Assembly (NCBI RefSeq): GCF_000832305.1
Contig: NZ_CP010537.1
Coordinates: 2,418,001-2,482,000, forward strand
Reading direction: 5' to 3'
DNA: 64,000 nt
DNA from: Cupriavidus basilensis
Lineage (GTDB): Bacteria > Pseudomonadota > Gammaproteobacteria > Burkholderiales > Burkholderiaceae
Part shown: in pieces, positions 17,588 to 24,654 of the stretch
How the letters are laid out: the number at the start of each line of letters is the position of its first letter
How positions within the stretch are numbered: position 1 is the first letter of the stretch
Notes under the pieces: model-generated
Database searches by the model: none
Seen by the model: the letters and a program-made list of their open reading frames with translations, nothing else
What the model was told of the DNA's origin: nothing
Translations under genes and position numbers: made by a program

Positions 17588-17724
17588 CGCAATCTGCCAT
17601 CTCGGCGGCCAAGCCTGCATCGGGCGGCACGTTTTCCCCGCTGGCCCAACCCACCTTTTCGGTACTGTGGGTGGCCACGATCCTCGGTTACATCGGCATC
17701 GGCCCAGGCTTGCCGCCGGCGTAA
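17584..17724 (+). pseudogene. N-terminal stub of an MFS transporter
   Basis: A 46-codon frame starting in ATGA overlap with the DoxX gene. It encodes a polar lead-in, then FSPLAQPTFSVLWVATILGY, which matches the first membrane helix region of EntS-like MFS exporters, and stops shortly after (GIGPGLPPA). The remaining ~11 helices are absent, so the gene was truncated by deletion before the XapX gene. A short functional peptide is possible but unlikely. Confidence 0.6.
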
Positions 17725-17761
17725 CGTCGCACCGATTTCCCCCTCCCCAACCTTGTCACAT

Positions 17762-18055
17762 ATGAAGCTCTATCTCATCTCCCTTGGCGCCGGCATCCTG
17801 GTCGGCATCATCTATGCACTGATGCAGGTCCGCTCGCCTGCGCCGCCCGCAATTGCTTTGATCGGGCTGCTGGGCATGCTGATTGGCGAGCAGGTTGTGC
17901 CGCCGGTCAAGCGCATGCTGGCAGGAGAGCCCGTAACCATGGCATGGTTCCGCGGCGAATGCGTTCCGAAGATTACGGGCACACCGCCCAATGCGGACAC
18001 GGCCGTTGAACCGTCGGCATCCCTCCCCGCACGTAGCAAAGAAGGGAACCAATAA
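17762..18055 (+). CDS. XapX domain-containing small membrane protein
   Basis: 97 aa. The first ~55 residues are the XapX/DUF1427 unit: two hydrophobic helices (LYLISLGAGILVGIIYALMQ and PAIALIGLLGMLIGEQ) joined by VRSPAPP and ending VVPPVKRML. Function is unknown. XapX genes are often found beside isochorismatase-fold hydrolases and amidohydrolases, as here, which supports one functional cluster. The C-terminal ~40 residues are soluble and variable. The porin gene begins 5 bp after the stop. Confidence 0.85.
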   Translation: MKLYLISLGAGILVGIIYALMQVRSPAPPAIALIGLLGMLIGEQVVPPVKRMLAGEPVTMAWFRGECVPKITGTPPNADTAVEPSASLPARSKEGNQ

Positions 18056-18059
18056 CAGC

Positions 18060-19208
18060 ATGAGTCGTTCCCGAAAGCAGCCCGAAGCACTTACCAGCCG
18101 CACTAACGCAATCGCGCGCCGGCGCATTCACGTCGCCTTGGCTGCCTCTTTGTCCGCGGCCGCGGCACCTGCCATGGCGGAAAACAACGTCGTGATCTAT
18201 GGTCGGCTGAACACGGCAATCGAGTATGTGACCGTGACCACCGCAACCGACGGCACTAGATTGGGCAATACGGCGCGCCTCACGAATAACCGCTCTGTGT
18301 TCGGCATGCGGGGCGAGGAACAGTTGGCCAACGGGATCAAGGCGATCTGGCAGATCGAAAGCGCCCTGTCGATTGACAACGGCGCTGGGCAAATCGCGGC
18401 GCGGGATACGCGGGTCGGCCTTCAGAGCCCGTACGGCACCCTCTTCATGGGCAACTGGGACACGCCGTACACAAGTGCAACCAAGAACTACGACCCGTAT
18501 TACCCCACCACTGCGGGTTACATGGCGCTAATAGGAAATGGCGCTGCGTCTACCAGCGACAATGTCCAGAACACCAGCTCATTTGATCGACGGCAGAAGA
18601 ACTCGTTGCACTACCAGTTGCCGACGTGGCACGGCTTGAGCGGCGCCATCGCCTGGGGATTGCCGGAAGAAAAGACCACGGTGCCGCGCAATCCAGCGTT
18701 GTATTCCTTTGCCACGGCCTATGACCACGGCAACCTGAACCTGACGCTTGCCTATGAAATCCACCAGCACTATCAGACCAACGGACGCAACGACGACGCA
18801 ATCAAGGCAGGAATTTCCTACCAGTTCCCCTCGACGCGCATCAGTGCTCTGTATGAACGCCTGCACTATCGTACCGCCACTGGAGACCTTACGCGCAATG
18901 GCTACTACGTCTCGCTGATACAGGAGCTTGGCCCCGGCAGCATACGTGCCGGCTTCGCCTTTGTCGGCGATGGCACCGGCACAGCCATGGAAACGATTGG
19001 ATCCGTCCGAAGTGGTTCGGATACCGGCGCATTTCAGGTAACCGTCGGCTATGACTACCCCCTTTCCAAGCGCACCGCGCTATACGCCTACTACAGCCGC
19101 ATCAACAACCGCAGCAACGCGACCTATGACTTCGCCATCAACAACCTCGGTATCAAGGCTGGCGCAGACCCGCAGACGTTCGCCATTGCGATGCGGCACA
19201 GCTTCTGA
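18060..19208 (+). CDS. Gram-negative (Burkholderiales type) porin
   Basis: 382 aa from the ATG at 18060; the signal peptide is long, ending APAMA before ENNVVIYGRLN. The sequence then follows the trimeric general-porin pattern: NVVIYGRLNTAIEYV, SVFGMRGEEQLANGIKAIWQ, RDTRVGLQSPYGTLFMGNWD and a final aromatic residue (RHSF) needed for outer-membrane assembly. Sixteen amphipathic strands are expected. It should let the substrate of the neighbouring hydrolases, or general small solutes, cross the outer membrane. It directly follows XapX, so it is probably in the same transcript. Confidence 0.92.
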   Translation: MSRSRKQPEALTSRTNAIARRRIHVALAASLSAAAAPAMAENNVVIYGRLNTAIEYVTVTTATDGTRLGNTARLTNNRSVFGMRGEEQLANGIKAIWQIESALSIDNGAGQIAARDTRVGLQSPYGTLFMGNWDTPYTSATKNYDPYYPTTAGYMALIGNGAASTSDNVQNTSSFDRRQKNSLHYQLPTWHGLSGAIAWGLPEEKTTVPRNPALYSFATAYDHGNLNLTLAYEIHQHYQTNGRNDDAIKAGISYQFPSTRISALYERLHYRTATGDLTRNGYYVSLIQELGPGSIRAGFAFVGDGTGTAMETIGSVRSGSDTGAFQVTVGYDYPLSKRTALYAYYSRINNRSNATYDFAINNLGIKAGADPQTFAIAMRHSF

Positions 19209-19241
19209 CCGTCCGCTGACCAACCATCGTGAGAGACCGCG

Positions 19242-19970
19242 TTGACACCCACACAGCTTCCTGACGCCGGTCGCCGCGCTGATCTTTCAGGACCGGCGTT
19301 CGGCTGCATCCTGGCCTTCGTCGCCGGCTATGTAGACGTGGTCGGGTTCATTTCACTATTCGGCCTATTTACGGCGCACGCGACAGGAAACTTCGTGATG
19401 ATCGGCGTCGACATCGCCGGTGATTCTGCGGGCCTGCTCGCCAAACTGCTTGCGCTGCCGGCTTTTGCCTTGGCGGTTGCGGCCGCCAGGCTGACCGAGT
19501 CACGCATCGTACGGGACAAACAATCGGCACCCCCGCTGTTGCTATTTGCCGAGGCCGTGGCGCTGGTTCTCTTCATAGTTGTCGGGGTCCACGCCTCTCC
19601 CATTTCCGATCCAAGCACACCTGCAGCCGTCGGCGCCGGCATGCTTGCCGTAGTGGCCATGGGTATTCAGAACGCACTGTCCCGGACGTCCTTGTCAGAC
19701 CTCGGCCCCACCACCATCATGACCGGAAATACGACGCAAATTATCATTGACCTGGTGGACCTGCCATCCGCATCTGAGGCGGAAGGCAAAGCCATACGCG
19801 GTCGGCTCAAAAAGATGGTACCGGCGCTCGCGGGTTTCGCATCGGGCGCCGCTCTCGGCGCCCTTGGCTATTCGATGCTTTCGCTCTGGTGTGTAATGCT
19901 GCCAGCCGTATTGCTGACGGCGCTCAGTTTCTTGACTTGGCACAATGGCGCAAACGGCCTTCAGAAGTGA
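19242..19970 (+). CDS. YoaK/DUF1275 family membrane protein
   Basis: 242 aa, apparently starting at TTG 19242 with GAGAGA upstream; no nearby in-frame ATG fits as well. Six or so hydrophobic segments are seen. Family marks are AFVAGYVDVVGFISLFGLFTAHATGNFV, here cited only as pieces (GYVDVVGF, AHATGNFV), and GIQNALSR followed by TTIMTGNTTQ. The function of DUF1275 proteins is not established; a transport role is usually assumed. It sits 33 bp after the porin on the same strand. Confidence 0.85.
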   Translation: MTPTQLPDAGRRADLSGPAFGCILAFVAGYVDVVGFISLFGLFTAHATGNFVMIGVDIAGDSAGLLAKLLALPAFALAVAAARLTESRIVRDKQSAPPLLLFAEAVALVLFIVVGVHASPISDPSTPAAVGAGMLAVVAMGIQNALSRTSLSDLGPTTIMTGNTTQIIIDLVDLPSASEAEGKAIRGRLKKMVPALAGFASGAALGALGYSMLSLWCVMLPAVLLTALSFLTWHNGANGLQK

Positions 19971-20351
19971 ATTGGCAGACGAGCGAATTCGAGACGCCCT
20001 CGCCTTCATGCGGTTCACCGTTGTCACATCGCCGCTGCCAGTGCCGAGCTGAGCAAACAGCATTCCAAAGTCCGCAACCATGCCGAAGACTCAGCCAGCT
20101 GATACGAACAGACAATGGCCACATCCTGCATCGCCAATTCATCTCTCCTGGTTTTGCAGGATCACGATAGCTGGCTGGCTCGCTATCGCTGGGGGACTGA
20201 TTTTCCTGGCTAGCGTGACTTCATCGCAACGTAGCGTCGGACGTGCACCCGAAGAATTGGCAAAACCATCGTATGATTGGGTGTGGACCGGTTCGGCGCT
20301 ACTCTTCCAGCAGAGCATTGCCAGCGCTCAGTGCGTATACAAGGAGTCAGT
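19971..20351. other. Intergenic, possible small membrane ORF
   Basis: A 91-codon frame (20080-20355) overlaps the start of the next gene by GTGTGA and contains one hydrophobic stretch (ITIAGWLAIAGGLIFLASV). It lacks a ribosome binding site and a known domain, so I do not call it as a gene. Nothing else is clear in this stretch. Confidence 0.35.
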
Positions 20352-20744
20352 GTGATAGCTCGGCCCACGATCGCGATAGTTGACGACGATGTCGCCGTGC
20401 GAATTGCCATGGGGGGGCTGCTGCGTTCGCTCGATCTTAGCGTGCAATTGTACGGAGGCGGTCAAGAGCTACTGCAGTGCACTTCGCTGCCTTGCATGTC
20501 CTGCGTGATCACAGACGCGCAAATGCCCGGCATGGACGGCTTCGCTTTGATAGAGGCACTGCGCGCGCGCAATCTCGATATGCCTGTCATTTTCATGACA
20601 GGATTTGCGCATGTCGGATTCGATCAGCGTGCCATGGCATTGGGTGCAACGTGCGTTCTTTATAAGCCATTTCAGGACACGGACATGATCCAATGCATTG
20701 AAAATGCATTACGTCCTCGCAAGACCGAATCTCCTCCATCGTGA
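20352..20744 (+). CDS. Single-domain response regulator (receiver only)
   Basis: 130 aa from a GTG at 20352 preceded by AAGGAG. A complete receiver is present: IVDDDV, phospho-acceptor Asp55 in CVITDAQMPGMDG, Thr in VIFMTGFA and Lys in LYKPF. It ends soon after, with no output domain. This fits a FixJ-type receiver acting as a phosphate sink or partner-binding module, or one that has lost its HTH. The giant histidine kinase upstream is a possible phosphodonor. Confidence 0.85.
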   Translation: MIARPTIAIVDDDVAVRIAMGGLLRSLDLSVQLYGGGQELLQCTSLPCMSCVITDAQMPGMDGFALIEALRARNLDMPVIFMTGFAHVGFDQRAMALGATCVLYKPFQDTDMIQCIENALRPRKTESPPS

Positions 20745-20816
20745 GTGTGTCGTGCGGTGGATCGATGAGACGTCCTTATATGACCTTCGTCCTCTGCACG
20801 CTGCCCGACGCCGTCG

Positions 20817-21143
20817 CTAAGCTATGGTTGCGGCGCTAAGCTGTCGAGGCTGCAGCCGGATGGCAGGCTGCTCGTCAGCTTCGGACTTAGAGGGAAGCAG
20901 CGCGAGACCGAGAGTTTGCGCAAGAAGCACCAGATCGGCGAAACTCCGAGTCCTCATTTTTCGCATTGCCTGGCATCGATGAACTCTGACAGTCACCACG
21001 CTGATGCACATGGCGGCGGCAATCTGAATCGACGCCAGCTTCCGACCAAGCCTTGGTTGGGCGACGAGAGAAGCGGATATCGCAGGAGCAATCGCAGCGT
21101 TCAGGCGTGGGATTGCGACGATCAAATTTTCACACCACGCCAT
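20817..21143 (-). pseudogene. Decayed FixJ-type response regulator (HTH end)
   Basis: The minus frame ends with a LuxR-type HTH: IQIAAAMCISVVTVRVHRCQ, AMRKMRTRSFADLVLLAQTL. Upstream, pieces of the expected LTPRER and GxxNK segments appear in other frames (TPER, RRPTKA), indicating frameshifts. No receiver domain can be assembled. It closely resembles the C-terminus of the intact regulator at 13313-13966, so it is probably a degenerate duplicate. Confidence 0.6.
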
Positions 21144-21588
21144 ATCGCGAGCATGAGCGGGCCAAGGAACTGGCGCTCAAGGACGGTGGTGATATCGGTA
21201 AAGGCTGGCATATGTCCAATATTCCTAGCGACAACCCTTAATTTGCCTCTCGTGGTGGACATCGAAAATGTCCCGCGACGGGAGCCGGCCATAAGCCATC
21301 GGCTCGAAATCGGCACACTGAGGCGGTCTTCATTCCGGTCGACCTCGTAGTCGCACGATCGGTCGGATCTGACCCGATGCGGCAGCGGCGGCAAGAACAT
21401 CCTCACGCACCAACGCGCATGCTAGGGCGCGCGCAAAAAACGAGTAAAAACATCATAAATTCAAGTATTTGTGACAAACCATTGAAGTTCGGCCAGGTTA
21501 TCGTTGAATAGCACCCGCCGACGGCTGCCAAGCCAATCTCAGCCGCCGCAGCCAAGGCCGTTACCTGTTCGACGCACCAGGAAACACC
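21144..21588. other. Intergenic / decayed sequence
   Basis: About 445 bp beyond the decayed regulator and before the exporter gene. Part may be the frameshifted N-terminal half of that regulator. A short AT-rich patch lies at 21428-21485. No gene can be supported. Confidence 0.4.
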
Positions 21589-22224
21589 TCACAACCCTTG
21601 GAGTACGCGCTGCACCAGCAGAGCGGACAGGACGAACATGGTCGTACCGATGAGACCATCCAGCACCTGCCAGGCCCTCGGCCGGGCGAACCACGGCGCC
21701 AGCCAGCGTGCGCCAAAGCCCAGAAGCCCGAACCAGAATAGGCTGGCAGCACTGGCGCCCGCCACGAACCAGCCTCGCAGCGCCGCCGGTTGCTGGGCAC
21801 CGATGCTGCCCACCAGCAGCACCGTATCCAGATAAACATGAGGATTGAGCAGCGTGAACGCCGCCGCCTGAGCCAACGCGGCACCCCTGCTGAGCCCCTT
21901 CCCACCGTCAGATGCCTTCAATGGACGAGCATGCCGCGCACGCCGCAGCGCCTGCCATCCATATATCGCCAGGAACGCGGCACCGGCCAGCGCCAGCACA
22001 CGCGCGAGGCCGGGGCGCTCCCCCAATGCCTGGGCCATGCCCATGACACCCGCCGCAATCAGCAATGCGTCCGCCATGGCGCACAACAGCACCACGCTTC
22101 CCACATGCTCGCGACGCAGACCCTGGCGCAATACGAATGCGTTCTGTGCGCCGATGGCCACGATGAGGCCCAGGCTCAGGGCCAGGCCTTGGAGGGAAGC
22201 GGATAAGGCAAGCGAGGTGTTCAT
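21589..22224 (-). CDS. LysE/ArgO-type basic amino acid exporter
   Basis: 211 aa, six hydrophobic segments. Family signatures are GLIVAIGAQNAFVLRQGL near the N-terminus and LNPHVYLDTVLLVGSIGA mid-protein, both typical of LysE/ArgO exporters of lysine and arginine in the inner membrane. It is divergent from an ArgP/LysG-type LysR regulator with 73 bp between start codons, the classic arrangement in which the regulator, loaded with lysine or arginine, switches on the exporter. Confidence 0.92.
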   Translation of the reverse strand: MNTSLALSASLQGLALSLGLIVAIGAQNAFVLRQGLRREHVGSVVLLCAMADALLIAAGVMGMAQALGERPGLARVLALAGAAFLAIYGWQALRRARHARPLKASDGGKGLSRGAALAQAAAFTLLNPHVYLDTVLLVGSIGAQQPAALRGWFVAGASAASLFWFGLLGFGARWLAPWFARPRAWQVLDGLIGTTMFVLSALLVQRVLQGL

Positions 22225-22248
22225 ACATCTAGCTTGCCTGCACTGGCA

Positions 22249-22276
22249 AATGAAGACAAACTACCTGTGCTTCATT
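22249..22276. promoter_or_regulatory. Candidate ArgP/LysG operator dyad
   Basis: AATGAAG (22249-22255) and CTTCATT (22270-22276) form a perfect inverted repeat with a 14-bp spacer, midway between the divergent exporter and LysR-type regulator. Size and position suit a LysR-type recognition site. Confidence 0.5.
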
Positions 22277-22297
22277 CTATTTAGCTGAACTTAACTT

Positions 22298-23194
22298 ATG
22301 CTGGATTACTCCGCTCTATCCGCATTGGCTGCCGTGGTTCGGGAGGGCAGCTTCGAGCGTGCAGCCCGCGCTCTCCATGTAACGCCATCGGCAATTTCGC
22401 AGCGCGTTCGGCTGCTGGAAGAGCGCGTAGGCTGCGCGCTGGTGGTGCGCGATCAGCCCTGCCGGGCCACGGAGACGGGCCGCCGGCTTTGCCAGCACAT
22501 TGACCGTGTCCGGCTGCTCGAGCAAGAGTTGCAAGGGGCGCTACCGGCGCTTGCCCCGGAGGGCATGGCACGGGTAGCGCTGCCCATTGCGGTGAATGCC
22601 GACAGCCTGGCCACCTGGGTCGCGCCGGCCATCGCCGCCTTCGCTGCAGAAAGTCCCGTGCTGATGGAGGTGGCGGTGGACGACCAGGACCACACCACGG
22701 AGTGGCTGCGCAGCGGCGCAGTGCTGGCCGCCGTAACGGCCACAGCCCGTCCTGCCGCTGGCTGCAACAGTCGTCCACTGGGCTCCATGCGCTACCTGGC
22801 GGCCGCCAGCCCGGCTTTCATCCAGCGCCATTTCGGCGATGGCGTGGGCGCCGGCAGCCTGACGCTGGCGCCCAGCCTGATGTTCAATATCAAGGATGAG
22901 TTGCAGGCGCGGTGGGCACGGCGTTTGTGCCATCGGCACGTGGAGCTTCCCCGGCACACGTTGCCTTCGTCCCATGCCTTTGTGACCGCAGCGTTGGCCG
23001 GCATGGGCTGGGGCTTGCATCCGGAGGCACTGATCGCCCCTCATCTCGAGGACGGTTCACTCGTCGAGTTGGTGCCGAACACCCCGCTTGATGTACCGCT
23101 TCACTGGCAATACGCACGCGCGGCGTCAGGGTTGCTCGCAGGTTTGAATCGCGAGGTTCTCGCCGCCGCCCAAGCCGCGCTGTTACCACCCTGA
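22298..23194 (+). CDS. argP: ArgP/LysG-type LysR family regulator
   Basis: 298 aa. The N-terminal winged helix is LysR-type (LSALAAVVREGSFERAARAL, then VTPSAISQRVRLLEERVG), in the form typical of ArgP/IciA/LysG. The effector domain follows (~90-295), with NADSLATWVAPAI and a late AFVTAALAGMGWGLHPE. These regulators bind lysine or arginine and activate the adjacent exporter gene, which is divergent here. The symbol is assigned from family resemblance and the exporter context together. Confidence 0.88.
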   Translation: MLDYSALSALAAVVREGSFERAARALHVTPSAISQRVRLLEERVGCALVVRDQPCRATETGRRLCQHIDRVRLLEQELQGALPALAPEGMARVALPIAVNADSLATWVAPAIAAFAAESPVLMEVAVDDQDHTTEWLRSGAVLAAVTATARPAAGCNSRPLGSMRYLAAASPAFIQRHFGDGVGAGSLTLAPSLMFNIKDELQARWARRLCHRHVELPRHTLPSSHAFVTAALAGMGWGLHPEALIAPHLEDGSLVELVPNTPLDVPLHWQYARAASGLLAGLNREVLAAAQAALLPP

Positions 23195-23317
23195 GTGGCG
23201 CCGGGTCAGACGCACATTGTCTGAATCGGATGCATGCCTGCTTTTGTTGAGGGTTGTCTGATGCCCGCCCTCACGCACAGGCCTGCCAATCTGCGCCAGA
23301 ACTGGCGGGCGGGCCGA

Positions 23318-23503
23318 TCAGCCGTTCGCGTAGACGATCTTTGCCTTGCGTGCCTGGTTCTGCAGGCGGCTCAGCATATGCTGCACGGCGAAGATGGCGC
23401 TCTTCACATCTGCCACCAGGCTGGGGCTGCGGGGACCAAGTTCGCGCTCGATCAGATCGCGTTCCATTTGGTCGGTCATCTTGATGTCGCTTTGCGTGCT
23501 CAT
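23318..23503 (-). CDS. 61-aa conserved small protein, copy B
   Basis: Same length as the protein at 4278-4463 and nearly identical: MSTQSDIKMTDQMERDLIER at the start, ELGPRSPSL in the middle, and RKAKIVYANG at the end. Substitutions are mostly conservative (L/M, F/Y), a pattern of selection on protein sequence. The upstream leader is conserved too. No known domain recognised. It is not in an operon with its neighbours. Confidence 0.75.
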   Translation of the reverse strand: MSTQSDIKMTDQMERDLIERELGPRSPSLVADVKSAIFAVQHMLSRLQNQARKAKIVYANG

Positions 23504-23592
23504 GGCTTTTTCCTAGGGATTACCCTTACCGGGTTTTCCCTAATCATAGCAAAGGAAATGGCGCGGCGCAGCATCAGGTGATAGTACGTATG
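23504..23592 (-). promoter_or_regulatory. Conserved promoter/leader of copy B
   Basis: On the minus strand it has GTACTATCACCT, -10-like TATGAT, GGGAAAACCC and an AACCC-N5-GGGT partial dyad, in the same order as upstream of copy A (4464-4556). The similarity stops near 23592, which marks the likely 5' limit of the conserved promoter. Confidence 0.55.
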
Positions 23593-23722
23593 CAGAAAGG
23601 CAACGCTTTCCCGCGAGCAAGCCTCGGCCTACTCAGCCGGCGCGACGCGCCGAGACCCCTTGTGCGCGGGGCGTCCATGGCTGCAGGCTTAGCGCAGGCG
23701 CCATGGATGATCATGCGCCCCT

Positions 23723-24364
23723 TCAGCCTTTTGCCAGCACCTCCCGAATGGCATTCTCGAACGCCTCCACCGGCTGCCCGCCGCTCACCAGGTATTGGTC
23801 ATTGAAGATGATCGAAGGCACGGAACGGATGCCCATGTCCTGATAGCGCTTCTCCATCTCGCGGACTTGCGCCGCATACGCGTCGCCCGATAGCACGGTG
23901 CGTGCCTTGTCGGCGTCCAGGCCGGCCGCAGCCGCTGCCTCGACGAGGACCTCGTGATTGCTGGAATCCTTGGACTCCGTGAAATACGCACGGAACAGCG
24001 CCATCTTCAGCGGCAGCTGGCGCCCCTCCAGGTTTGCCCAATGCAAAAGCCGGTGCGCGTCGAACGTGTTGTATACGCGGGTACGAGAGCCAAACTCAAA
24101 GCCGACGTCGGCGCCACGCTGGCGGATCATGGCCTGGCTCTGCACGATTTCCTCCTCGGTGCGGCCATACTTGCGCGCCATGTAATCCTGGATCGATTCG
24201 CCTCCCGGCCCCATGTCCGGATTAAGCTCGAATGGGCGAAGCGTGATTTCTGCCGAAACGGCATCGCCAAGCCGCGCCAGCGCCTGTTGCAGCGAACTCA
24301 GGCCCACGGCGCACCACGGGCACGCGACGTCGGAGACAAAATCGATTTTCAGTGTCTTTTGCAT
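23723..24364 (-). CDS. FrnE-like DsbA family oxidoreductase
   Basis: 213 aa, thioredoxin-fold with the CPWC motif (Cys15-Cys18) in FVSDVACPWCAVGL and no signal peptide, so cytoplasmic. The helical insert includes YNTFDAHRLLHWA, and the C-terminal part has the cis-proline loop GIRSVPSIIFND followed by YLVSGGQP. This fits the FrnE / 2-hydroxychromene-2-carboxylate isomerase-like branch of DsbA proteins, some of which act in redox protection. Monocistronic as far as can be seen. Confidence 0.9.
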   Translation of the reverse strand: MQKTLKIDFVSDVACPWCAVGLSSLQQALARLGDAVSAEITLRPFELNPDMGPGGESIQDYMARKYGRTEEEIVQSQAMIRQRGADVGFEFGSRTRVYNTFDAHRLLHWANLEGRQLPLKMALFRAYFTESKDSSNHEVLVEAAAAAGLDADKARTVLSGDAYAAQVREMEKRYQDMGIRSVPSIIFNDQYLVSGGQPVEAFENAIREVLAKG

Positions 24365-24654
24365 TGTGTTTTCCCGGTGTCAGTCCATCACTGCGCGACA
24401 GGGTAGCTGCAATTCCCATTGGCTGCAGGGCCGGGGGGCAGTGCCTCACTCCTTCAGGGTTTTCCCGCAAGGCGGCCGCGACCGGACGCCCCCTCCCCTG
24501 GCATCTGTCCGTGGCCCGCCAGCCACACAGTCCTGGCGCAGATCGGGAAACGTGCACCGCGCCCACTCCTCAAGCGGCGCGGCGCGCGGTAATATCTTTC
24601 CAACAGGTCATCGGTGCACGATGATCCATTCCCAGAGAAGGATTGAAGCGAATC

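Noticed and set aside
20080..20355. Possible 91-aa membrane protein overlapping the receiver gene start
   Set aside because: No ribosome binding site or homologous pattern; the overlap with the GTG start may be chance.
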